Origin: JAWUWD01 sp034112085
GTDB taxonomy: Bacteria; Bacteroidota; Bacteroidia; Cytophagales; Cyclobacteriaceae
DNA: 7,464 nucleotides
Reading direction: 5' to 3'
Assembly (NCBI GenBank): GCA_034112085.1
Contig: JAWUWD010000027.1
Coordinates: 1 to 7,464, forward strand
Positions 1-5,879 of this stretch are shown one piece after another. Position 1 is the stretch's first letter, and each line of letters begins with the position of its first letter. The notes under the pieces are model-generated. The model saw only the letters and a list, made by a program, of their open reading frames with translations, had not been told where the DNA came from and made no database searches. A program made the position numbers and the translations under genes.

Positions 1-169
1 CCTTAATTCCATGTTGGCTGTAATTCCAGCCGTCACCTATCGATTTCCCTACCATAAAGTCAAACTTAATTACCTCACTTCTAGCCTGCGTGCTAAAGTC
101 TTGTCCACTGATATGGTGAGCTCACAGAGCCAAAACCATGACCATAATTAACAATATATTTTTATTAAT
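1..169 (-). pseudogene. Decayed secreted protein gene, 5' part only (possible DUF1579-like)
   Basis: On the minus strand one frame is open from 172 to the window edge except for a single TGA at 124-122. Upstream of the TGA it reads as a signal-peptide core (INKNILLIMVMVLAL). Downstream it continues AHHISGQDF, a plausible cleavage region, and then KFDFMVGKSIGDGWNY, which ends at the edge. The codons after the stop look like real coding sequence. The motif FDFMVGK...GDGW resembles the start of DUF1579-type secreted proteins, from memory only. ATG codons at 145 and 139 could start a product, but only of 7 or 5 residues. An ATT at 169 sits where the ancestral start may have been. I infer a pseudogene with a nonsense mutation, possibly also a lost start. 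The rest of the gene lies outside the window, so the family is uncertain. A degenerate operator copy overlaps its promoter (167-191). Confidence 0.5.
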
Positions 170-191
170 AGACTACTTTATTTTATAAACT
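167..191 (-). promoter_or_regulatory. Degenerate copy of the 1120-1144 operator, in front of the decayed gene
   Basis: Read on the minus strand from 191 the units are AGTTTATA, A, AATAAAGT, AGTCTATT. The operator at 1120-1144 reads AGTTTATA, T, TATAAACT, AGTTTATA, so 20 of 25 bases match. Comparing only the palindromic 17-mer in the direction of transcription, 15 of 17 match. It lies 22 bases before the first ATG (145) of the left-edge pseudogene. This suggests that gene was controlled by the same regulator as the operon at 250-1103. The match is seen; the function is inferred. Confidence 0.45.
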
Positions 192-249
192 ACAATATGA
201 AAAAATTACCTCAATAGAGACATTAAACTTATAAGGAGCATTTCCCTCC

Positions 250-537
250 CTAATCAATATAACCTTTCAGCGCACTCACATAAGCCTCAAAAGCCTCAAT
301 GCCTTCTTTTGTAACATTACAAGTGGTCACTGGTTTCTTACCTTTAAATGCCTTTTCAACGGCTATATAACCTGCCGTAGACAATTTGTCAATTTGTACA
401 CTTAAGTTGCCGGCCGTTGCACTCGTTTTTTCTTTGATAAAAGTAAACTCTGCAGACTCCAAGCTCATCAACAAGCTCATCACTGCTAAGCGCAATTGAG
501 AATGTAACAGTGGGTCTAATGGCGTAAATCCGCTCAT
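250..537 (-). CDS. Small winged-helix transcriptional regulator (HTH_34-like, MarR-related)
   Basis: A 95-residue protein made almost entirely of one winged-helix DNA-binding domain. Residues 10-24 form the first helix (LLHSQLRLAVMSLLM). Residues 30-58 form the helix-turn-helix, with the likely recognition helix around 40-56 (ATAGNLSVQIDKLSTAGYI), and 60-76 form the wing, rich in Lys (EKAFKGKKPVTTCNVT). Residues 77-92 are the C-terminal helix. This matches the small Bacteroidota winged-helix family Pfam calls HTH_34, in which members have no ligand domain. The start ATG (537-535) overlaps the stop of the upstream membrane-protein gene as ATGA, so the two are translationally coupled and cotranscribed. 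The TAG stop is at 252-250. It is the natural candidate to bind the palindromes at 1120-1144 and 167-191, which would make it an autoregulator. The signal it senses is unknown; the partner membrane protein may supply or modulate it. Confidence 0.85.
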   Translation of the reverse strand: MSGFTPLDPLLHSQLRLAVMSLLMSLESAEFTFIKEKTSATAGNLSVQIDKLSTAGYIAVEKAFKGKKPVTTCNVTKEGIEAFEAYVSALKGYID

Positions 538-1103
538 TTTTCAGATTTTTTAAGTAAGTAACCTGGAATCAAATAGCCTGCTATGATCCCGCCTACAGCC
601 ACCAAAAGTTGATCTACCTCTCCTACGAACATACTTATGACACAAGTAACCCATAAGGCTATGCCACCTATAATCAACGGTTTAAATCTCATAATTTGAC
701 CTGAAAGAAAGGTACCAACTCCTGCACTTAGTAATATAACTGCTCCGTGATATCCGTTGAGTTGTCTCATAAAAACAAGCGCGAATATAATACCCACTCC
801 GGCGGCTGTCCATATGTAACCATACATTTTATCTATGTGGCTCACCGCTCCTGCATCCTTTTTTCTTCTTGATCCATATATACCAGAAGTGATTCCAGCA
901 GGTATTGTGACTAACCACACTATTTCAGGATGAGCAACTTCTGAAAAAGTGGCCAACAGATAATGGCTCAAATTGGCGAGCATAATTACCCATCCCCATA
1001 GTAAAAAATAAAAGCTACCACCTCGGCTGTAGTTTAGCTTAGCCTGTGCTATCATGTCAGAGATAACATTGAGACTTTCCTGATGTGTCATTTGTTTTTC
1101 CAT
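534..1103 (-). CDS. Six-helix integral membrane protein of unknown function
   Basis: A 189-residue protein with a short amphipathic N-terminus (residues 1-28, MTHQESLNVISDMIAQAKLNYSRG) and then about six hydrophobic segments at roughly 31-52, 60-78, 93-112, 117-136, 141-160 and 164-183. It ends in a basic tail (KKSEK). A positive cluster SRRKK at 78-82 follows the second helix. No catalytic motif was recognised. Similar membrane proteins paired with a small winged-helix regulator are common in Bacteroidota, but no function is established that I can name. The next gene overlaps by 4 bases (ATGA), which indicates an operon. The start is uncertain between ATG at 1103 and Met5 at 1091. The TATATTTG element lies only 4 bases before 1103, so the message would be leaderless or nearly so with the first start. 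Confidence 0.85.
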   Translation of the reverse strand: MEKQMTHQESLNVISDMIAQAKLNYSRGGSFYFLLWGWVIMLANLSHYLLATFSEVAHPEIVWLVTIPAGITSGIYGSRRKKDAGAVSHIDKMYGYIWTAAGVGIIFALVFMRQLNGYHGAVILLSAGVGTFLSGQIMRFKPLIIGGIALWVTCVISMFVGEVDQLLVAVGGIIAGYLIPGYLLKKSEK

Positions 1104-1107
1104 GTTT

Positions 1108-1115
1108 CAAATATA
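1108..1115 (-). promoter_or_regulatory. Candidate -7 element TATATTTG of the membrane-protein/regulator operon
   Basis: On the minus strand TATATTTG matches the Bacteroidota -7 consensus TAnnTTTG exactly and lies 4 bases before the ATG at 1103. No TTG is found 19-21 bases further upstream, so the -33 element is missing or weak. The operator at 1120-1144 occupies the space between the two elements, which fits repression. Confidence 0.35.
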
Positions 1116-1119
1116 GTTA

Positions 1120-1144
1120 AGTTTATATTATAAACTAGTTTATA
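1120..1144 (-). promoter_or_regulatory. Three-unit palindromic operator
   Basis: On the plus strand the sequence is AGTTTATA (1120-1127), one T, TATAAACT (1129-1136), then AGTTTATA (1137-1144). Units 1 and 2 form a perfect palindrome of 8-base arms around one base. Units 2 and 3 form a perfect 16-base palindrome with no spacer. Two overlapping dyads allow one dimer to bind at either position. The site begins 17 bases upstream of the ATG at 1103 and overlaps the expected promoter. The winged-helix protein at 250-537 is the likely ligand. Confidence 0.6.
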
Positions 1145-1257
1145 TAAAAAATTATCGCTTTAATCATACGATAATTGAGTTCTATAGCAATTTTCGTCGA
1201 GCACTTTCATTGTAAGCACTAGATACTAAAAGCCAAATTTCCCAAAATCAGCTATTA

Positions 1258-1303
1258 CTTAAACAAATGTTAATCATATTCGTATATCTTAAACAAATGT
1301 TAA
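1258..1303 (+). promoter_or_regulatory. Tandem direct repeat, probable PadR operator
   Basis: The 16-mer CTTAAACAAATGTTAA occurs exactly at 1258-1273 and again at 1288-1303, start to start 30 bases, close to three helical turns. Each copy has an inner dyad AACA-AA-TGTT. The second copy ends 4 bases before the padR ATG, so binding there would block transcription or initiation of translation. PadR proteins commonly bind ATGT/ACAT-type dyads and repress their own operon; that this one binds here is inferred. Confidence 0.55.
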
Positions 1304-1307
1304 GAAT

Positions 1308-1628
1308 ATGAATTTATCATTGGGTGTTTTGGAAGAGATAGTCTTACTCATTCTACTATCTCAAGAATCTACTTACGGTGTAGAAATTGCGAAAATATAT
1401 TCGCAGAAATTTGATCATGATATCTCACTCCCTGCGATACATGTAGTCCTTAAAAGGCTTGACAAAAGAGGACTTGTCCAATCACAAATGGGGGAACCAA
1501 CAGCCGAGCGGGGAGGCAGACGTAAACGAATTTACTCAGCCACAAAAGAAGGTTACCGACAGGCTCATCAACTTCACGAGAAAAGGAATAATCTCTGGAA
1601 AACTATTCCCAAACTTAACATTTCCTGA
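1308..1628 (+). CDS. PadR-family transcriptional regulator
   Basis: A 106-residue winged-helix repressor. Residues 4-20 form the first helix (SLGVLEEIVLLILLSQE). The family signature STYGVEIAK lies at 21-29, and the recognition-helix region LPAIHVVLKRLDKRGLV at 41-57. The wing TAERGGRRKRIYSATKEG (65-82) is the typical PadR basic turn. A short C-terminal helix (85-98) would serve dimerisation. The length matches the compact Bacteroidota PadR proteins found directly in front of FtsX-type permeases. The ATG at 1308 follows an exact tandem repeat (1258-1303), the likely autoregulatory operator. The stop at 1626-1628 is followed after 2 bases by the GTG of the permease, so the two genes form one transcription unit. 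It probably represses the permease until a ligand, unknown here, is sensed. Confidence 0.92.
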   Translation: MNLSLGVLEEIVLLILLSQESTYGVEIAKIYSQKFDHDISLPAIHVVLKRLDKRGLVQSQMGEPTAERGGRRKRIYSATKEGYRQAHQLHEKRNNLWKTIPKLNIS

Positions 1629-1630
1629 TA

Positions 1631-4219
1631 GTGAAAGCTCAAAAAAAAATACGCCCGCCAGTATGGGCTGACAGACTTTTAACTCGCTTATGCCGCTCAG
1701 ATCAAATTGAAGAAATACAAGGAGACCTCTATGAGTCCTACTACTGGCGTGTAGCAAAGTATGGCCTCAAAACAGCCAATAGACATTTTATCAAAGAATG
1801 TTTTCAAAGTCTAAGACCATCAAATCTTAAATCATACCAAAATATGGATCAATATCTCATCCTCTTTAAAAGTCATATTAAGACTGGGTGTCGTTATTTA
1901 TTAAAAACCTGGAAGTATTCCATCGTCAATATCGTTGGCTTAAGCCTCGGGATAGTATTTAGCTGGTTCGCGTACCTATTTACAATTGACCAGATGACCT
2001 ATAATCAACATTTAAACAATGTGGAGCATCTGTATAAAATGGGAATCGGGTCAGAAATTTCAGGCAATAAAATAAATTTCCCAGGAGCTTCTCACACTAT
2101 GACTGAGCAAGTCAAGCAGCAAGTGCCTGAAGTCAAAACCTTGACCCGAATTAGGGCAGAAAACGTCATATTAGCTAATGGACAACAATCATTTAACCAA
2201 GAAGCGATCATTTCAGACGGATCACTAATCGATATCTTGGCGCTCAAATTCGTTGAAGGCAATTCACTTGGGTTTGGACAACTTAATACCCTAATACTAT
2301 CAGAATCAATGGCTTATAAGCTCGGATTAAGAGATAACTTTCTCGATCATCCTATAGATATTATACTCAATGGTGAAACAAGCGTTTTTAAGGTAATTGG
2401 GCTTTTTGAAGATGTTAAAAACAATACGTCCATTAATCCTAAAATTATACTACCATACAGTTTCTATTTAAGCCTAAATACCGAAAACCAAACGAAATTC
2501 AATCAGCTACAGCTTAGTGTCATTCTTGAATTTTACGACTCAAATAATATTGAAGCAACTAATAACAAACTAACCGAAGCTATTCAAAACACAAATGATG
2601 GCTTACGTTTCACGTCTAATTTGACGCCATTTGAGACCTTACACCTTAGCAACACCTATATATCAGGAAATGGGTTTCTTCCAGGAGGTAATCAACGGTT
2701 GATTAAGTTTATTATCCTAACAGGTTTACTCTGTCTGATAATTTCAATTATCAACTACACCAATTTTAGCATTTCACTTTATGTAAGTCGCGCAAGGGAA
2801 ATAGCTGTTCGTAAAATTATTGGATCTGCTAAGAAAGGTGTGTTTCAGCAATTAATGACAGAATCATTACTCACAACAATCCTATCTGCAGCTATTGCCC
2901 TAGTTTTATTCATCGTCATTGCGCCTTACTTTTCTTCATTTGTCGAAAAGAAGTACACTTTATTTAGTCTTATTGATTGGAGTATTACCCCAGGAATCAT
3001 TTTGATTCTAATTATAGTTTCATTGATCAGAGGGTTATATCCATCAATTTTACTTTCACGATTTCCTTTACTTTCTTCTTTAAAAGGCACCCATAAGGTT
3101 GGCAATTCAAAACGTATTAATAGCGCATTATTAACAGCGCAATTCAGTATTTCAATAACTATGATGGCATGTATGCTCACTTTCCAAGGACAATTGGATT
3201 ACCTCCTATCATTCGATAAAGGATTTGATATAAAAGACGTCATCGAAATAAAAATTCCTCAAGATCTTGCCAAAAACAAACAGGTAGCCACTTTTTATGA
3301 AAAACTCAAAACTGAGCCAAGCATACTTTCTCAAGCTACTTTCTCTGGTTTCAACATGTCCCCGTTCGAATTTGATGAGTCTGATGGTTTTCCGCTGATG
3401 AATGCAGCCATTAATAATAGCTATATGGAAATTATGGGTTTTTCAATAGTAGAAGGTAGAAGTATAAACGACGCATATGAAGCCGGAATTACTGATGCTG
3501 CGGTTGTCAACGAAGCGTTTTTAATTAAAACCGGACTAACAAATCCTATTGGCCAAAAATATGTTTTTGAATCATTGGATAAAGGCGCATTTACGATTGT
3601 TGGAGTTATCAAAGATCATTATTTGTCTTCACCAAAGAGCCAACCGCGCCCGTTGCTTTATTATGCAAAAAGGGATGCCAATATAACTTACAACATCTAC
3701 ATGAAATCGAAATTATCAATAGTCGAGCTTTCAGAAAAAATTGAACCCTTATGGGACGAGTTATTCTATCCTCTACCATTACAATATGAGTATCTAGCTC
3801 AATCTTATCAAGGTAAACTGGAACAAGAATCAAAAACAGCTCAAATCGCAACAATAGGAACGGCAGTATCTATTTTCCTCGCGGGATTTGGATTATTAGG
3901 ACTTGTCGGGCTTACATTAAAAAGAAGCCGCAAAGAACTGAGTGTACGGCGAGTATTAGGCGCAGAATTTAGGGATATCGTTATGAAAATTCAAAAGCAG
4001 TTTATTGTTCCAATTCTTGTAAGCCTTGCCATTGGACTTTTGGCAAGTAGCTATTTTACCGAAAAATGGCTTGAAAATTACGTCAATAGAATATCATATG
4101 GTTGGACACAAGCATTGATTCCCACCTTTTCAATACTTGCACTGCTTGTACTAATCGTAACTAGCCAAGTGTTATTTCTTAGCCGAACCAATCCCGTTAT
4201 TCACTTAAAGGATGAATAA
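1631..4219 (+). CDS. FtsX/MacB-type ABC transporter permease with N-terminal prefix domain
   Basis: An 862-residue inner-membrane protein. Residues 1-75 form a soluble prefix (PPVWADRLLTRLC...EEIQGDLYESYYWR) typical of PadR-linked Bacteroidota permeases. Then come TM1 (97-118), a periplasmic MacB-like domain (about 119-355), TM2-4 (358-385, 414-438, 450-476) with the FtsX signature RGLYPSILLSRFPLLSSLKG (467-486), TM5 (496-518), a second periplasmic domain (about 520-735) and TM6-8 (739-765, 792-812, 827-853). This is the duplicated FtsX architecture. It starts at GTG, because no ATG occurs in frame until about residue 72 and an internal start would delete the conserved prefix. Such permeases move peptides, lipids or drugs or act mechanically rather than importing solutes. 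The partner ATPase is not encoded here. A PadR repressor lies 2 bases upstream. The reading frame is intact. Confidence 0.93.
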   Translation: MKAQKKIRPPVWADRLLTRLCRSDQIEEIQGDLYESYYWRVAKYGLKTANRHFIKECFQSLRPSNLKSYQNMDQYLILFKSHIKTGCRYLLKTWKYSIVNIVGLSLGIVFSWFAYLFTIDQMTYNQHLNNVEHLYKMGIGSEISGNKINFPGASHTMTEQVKQQVPEVKTLTRIRAENVILANGQQSFNQEAIISDGSLIDILALKFVEGNSLGFGQLNTLILSESMAYKLGLRDNFLDHPIDIILNGETSVFKVIGLFEDVKNNTSINPKIILPYSFYLSLNTENQTKFNQLQLSVILEFYDSNNIEATNNKLTEAIQNTNDGLRFTSNLTPFETLHLSNTYISGNGFLPGGNQRLIKFIILTGLLCLIISIINYTNFSISLYVSRAREIAVRKIIGSAKKGVFQQLMTESLLTTILSAAIALVLFIVIAPYFSSFVEKKYTLFSLIDWSITPGIILILIIVSLIRGLYPSILLSRFPLLSSLKGTHKVGNSKRINSALLTAQFSISITMMACMLTFQGQLDYLLSFDKGFDIKDVIEIKIPQDLAKNKQVATFYEKLKTEPSILSQATFSGFNMSPFEFDESDGFPLMNAAINNSYMEIMGFSIVEGRSINDAYEAGITDAAVVNEAFLIKTGLTNPIGQKYVFESLDKGAFTIVGVIKDHYLSSPKSQPRPLLYYAKRDANITYNIYMKSKLSIVELSEKIEPLWDELFYPLPLQYEYLAQSYQGKLEQESKTAQIATIGTAVSIFLAGFGLLGLVGLTLKRSRKELSVRRVLGAEFRDIVMKIQKQFIVPILVSLAIGLLASSYFTEKWLENYVNRISYGWTQALIPTFSILALLVLIVTSQVLFLSRTNPVIHLKDE

Positions 4220-4262
4220 GCATTGAGTTCAAAAAGAGTGAGGATCATCATATTATCATCAA

Positions 4263-5012
4263 TTAAGGATACCAATTCCTCAGCCTTACTTCCACATTTG
4301 GACTTTCTTTTTCTACTTGTCTCTTGAAGCTCTCAACATCACTTAGTCCGTTTTTTCCTCTGTAGTGAAAAGGATAAACAATTTTTGGTTTGAATTCATT
4401 GACTGCACTAGCAGCTTGAGCTACGTCCATTGTATATGGTAAATTCATGCATACGAAAGCAACATCAATGTTTTCCAACCTCCTCATCTCAGGTATATCC
4501 TCGGTATCTCCAGAAATGTAAATTCGTTTGTTGCCAAGGCTCAATATATATCCATTACCTCTTCCCTTAGGGTGCCTTGCCGTTTCATCATTGGGCAGAT
4601 TGTACATAGGTATCGCTTCTATCTTAAGATCAGATAGTTCCAGTTCTTCTCCATTTCTAAGGATCTTTGCTTTCGATTTCATTGCGTTAGGCAACTTATC
4701 CATTACAGCTTGAGGCACTACAAATGTCGCATTTGAAGTGTTGAGTGAGTCTAGCGTTTTTTGGTCATGATGGTCACCGTGAATATCCGTGATCAATATA
4801 AAGTCTGGCTCATCCAAGCGCTCGTATAGATCAGATCCACCATATGGATCCACATAAATCAATAGATCATTCCAGCTCAACACGAGTGAACCATGCAATA
4901 TTGGCTGTATCGTTAAGAAACCATTAGAGGTTTTTAATAAATCTGCATCCGCTCTTTGTCCGAAAGCAGCACTCGTCAAAACCAAAAAGAAAAGCATTAA
5001 TTTTTGTCTCAT
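4263..5012 (-). CDS. Secreted metallo-beta-lactamase-fold hydrolase
   Basis: A 249-residue protein starting at the ATG 5012, where a clean signal peptide begins (MRQKLMLFFLVLTSAAFGQ, cleavage near residue 18 or 19). The same frame runs on to an ATG at 5090, but those 26 extra residues are not signal-like and would bury the signal peptide, so I reject that start. The mature part shows a beta strand ending in VDPYGG (55-59). The metal motif ILITDIHGDHHD spans 72-83, with His78, Asp80 and His81. RHPKGRGNGYIL at 147-158 may supply His148. GDTED at 168-172 supplies the bridging Asp169, and YPFHYRG at 213-219 supplies His216. The first His of the usual HxHxDH is Asp76. This puts it in the UlaG-like Lactamase_B_2/3 group. 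The substrate is unknown, and nothing points to antibiotic hydrolysis. It is convergent with the permease, with 43 bases between the stops and no clear terminator there. Confidence 0.85.
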   Translation of the reverse strand: MRQKLMLFFLVLTSAAFGQRADADLLKTSNGFLTIQPILHGSLVLSWNDLLIYVDPYGGSDLYERLDEPDFILITDIHGDHHDQKTLDSLNTSNATFVVPQAVMDKLPNAMKSKAKILRNGEELELSDLKIEAIPMYNLPNDETARHPKGRGNGYILSLGNKRIYISGDTEDIPEMRRLENIDVAFVCMNLPYTMDVAQAASAVNEFKPKIVYPFHYRGKNGLSDVESFKRQVEKESPNVEVRLRNWYP

Positions 5013-5135
5013 ATCTCTATTAAACAGTAAAGTATAACTCATTTCATTTTGTATTGTTTCGTTGGTTAGTGGACCCATCTTAAGTAACAACCTGACTTAA
5101 ATAAATGATAATGGGGCCTGCGGCCAAAGTCAAAT

Positions 5136-5199
5136 GCACTTTACAAAAAAATCATTAACGTCTATGACGAAATCATTTTTTTTGTAAAATTGAAAGTGC
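5136..5199. repeat. Imperfect inverted repeat / hairpin
   Basis: The left arm GCACTTT (5136-5142) plus ACAAAAAAAT (5143-5152) pairs with ATTTTTTTTGT (5175-5185) plus AAAGTGC (5193-5199). This gives 17 pairs, interrupted by one extra T and a 7-base bulge (5186-5192). A smaller stem CGTC-TAT-GACG (5159-5169) sits at the tip. The fold is seen in the sequence; its role is not known. It could be a cruciform, a regulatory hairpin or an old repeat element. Confidence 0.45.
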
Positions 5200-5288
5200 G
5201 GAATCTGCGTAAACCAGACGATTACATACATAATCAATGGTCGCGAAACACTCAATCAAAATATTGAATTTTCGATAGCAACAAAGAG

Positions 5289-5302
5289 CTTATCCTGATA
5301 AG
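5289..5302. promoter_or_regulatory. Short dyad CTTATC-CT-GATAAG, possible operator
   Basis: A perfect 6-base inverted repeat with a 2-base spacer lies 60 bases before the start of the small C2-like gene at 5363. Its position would suit a repressor or activator site, but no regulator for it is evident. Confidence 0.25.
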
Positions 5303-5362
5303 TCTTGAAATTTTATCATTAGTTTGATTCATTGGTTCTCCTTATATTTAACAGAAAAAACC

Positions 5363-5710
5363 ATGCCGCTGATTAAACTCACCTCTATCATATGTGAATG
5401 TCCAGAAGAGACAGACAAAGATGAGATATACCTGAAATTTAAAGGACAAAAAATTTGGCCAGGTGATAAGAAATTTATCAAAATTGATTCTGATGAAGAA
5501 CTAACGATTGGCCTTAAAACGAAAGTCACGAAGCTGGGTTGGATGACTATTGAGCTTTGGGAATATGATTTGACTACCTCAAATGATCACTTAGGAGATT
5601 TTCATTTGGACATAGAAAGCGAATTACCTGGCACCAACACTACCATACTGTCTAGAAATAAAGAAGGAGCCGAACGAGCGAGTTACATGCTGAATTGGGA
5701 AATACTTTAA
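5363..5710 (+). CDS. Small C2-like beta-sandwich protein of unknown function
   Basis: I chose the ATG at 5363 (MPLIKLTSIICECPEET), giving 115 residues. The frame is open to an ATG at 5324, but the 13 extra residues (MIHWFSLYLTEKT) add nothing conserved. There is no signal peptide or membrane segment, so it is probably cytoplasmic or exported by another route. The sequence alternates short beta strands: IKLTSIICEC, EIYLKFKGQKIWPG, KFIKIDSDEELTIGL, WMTIELWEYD, HLGDFHLDIE, ASYMLNWEIL. The pattern DEIYLKFKGQKIWPG followed by an ELWEYD...DHLGDF segment recalls small C2-like proteins in which the acidic D-D-LG loop binds calcium or a partner. That similarity is from memory and function cannot be assigned. 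It is a single gene, convergent with the GIN gene and divergent from the hydrolase. It is acidic and the frame is intact. Confidence 0.7.
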   Translation: MPLIKLTSIICECPEETDKDEIYLKFKGQKIWPGDKKFIKIDSDEELTIGLKTKVTKLGWMTIELWEYDLTTSNDHLGDFHLDIESELPGTNTTILSRNKEGAERASYMLNWEIL

Positions 5711-5728
5711 AATCAATAACATCAAAAA

Positions 5729-5809
5729 AAGCTCACGAGATATGAAGTAGGCAAATTTTTTTCAATGGAGGTGCCCCATCGCTGCATTTATGAAGCAGGA
5801 AGTGAGCTT
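5729..5809. other. Nested inverted repeats, possible three-way-junction structure
   Basis: The arms AAGCTCAC (5729-5736) and GTGAGCTT (5802-5809) are perfect complements. Inside them lie two smaller hairpins: ATGG...CCAT (5765-5779) and CTGC...GCAG (5782-5798). Together they could fold as a three-way junction downstream of the C2-like gene, in its 3' untranslated region. No RNA family was recognised. Confidence 0.3.
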
Positions 5810-5827
5810 CGGAATATTTGAATCCAC

Positions 5828-5869
5828 TGGCGAAAATAAAACAAAGGCAGATGCCAATACATTTGCCTT
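5828..5869 (-). terminator. Intrinsic terminator of the GIN-domain gene
   Basis: Directly after the stop of the GIN gene, on the minus strand, AAGGCAAATG (5869-5860) pairs with CATCTGCCTT (5853-5844). This is 10 pairs including one G-T, around a 6-base loop. It is followed by the T-rich tract TTTGTTTTATTTT. The stem may also slow transcription arriving from the convergent gene, though the plus-strand T-tract is poorer. Confidence 0.7.
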
Positions 5870-5879
5870 CATTGCTTGA

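Larger units (their letters stand above)
5013..5362. other. Intergenic region between divergent genes, with dyads but no gene
   Basis: About 350 bases separate the two divergent start codons. No supported reading frame was found beyond in-frame extensions of the two flanking genes. The region holds a GC-rich dyad GGCC-TGC-GGCC (5115-5125), an imperfect hairpin (5136-5199) and a dyad CTTATC-CT-GATAAG (5289-5302). It presumably carries promoters for both neighbours, but no convincing pair of TTG and TAnnTTTG elements could be placed. Confidence 0.5.

Noticed and set aside
1459..1671. Overlapping plus-strand frame across padR and the start of the permease gene
   Set aside because: It is out of frame with two well-supported genes and shows no family pattern.
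1536..1757. Minus-strand frame across the padR/permease junction
   Set aside because: Antisense to both conserved genes, with no recognisable protein features.
2926..3854. Three minus-strand frames within the permease gene (2926-3180, 3421-3612, 3609-3854)
   Set aside because: They lie entirely inside the coding sequence of a conserved permease and show no motif or start context.
4220..4262. Terminator between the permease and hydrolase genes
   Set aside because: The short AT-rich spacer contains direct repeats of ATCATC but no convincing stem followed by a T-tract.
4528..4713. Plus-strand frame inside the hydrolase gene
   Set aside because: Antisense to the conserved metal-binding protein and of low complexity (Ser-rich).
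4263..5012. Reading the hydrolase as an antibiotic-resistance beta-lactamase
   Set aside because: The motif layout (DxHxDH, HPKGRGNGY, GDTED, YPFH) fits the UlaG-like group, not class B beta-lactamases, and the context has no resistance genes.
5329..5529. Minus-strand frame over the C2-like gene
   Set aside because: Antisense shadow; the plus-strand frame has the better beta-strand pattern and stop context.
5765..5821. 18-codon frame starting MEVPHRC in the spacer after the C2-like gene
   Set aside because: Too short, overlaps the nested hairpins and has no ribosome-binding site or homology signal.
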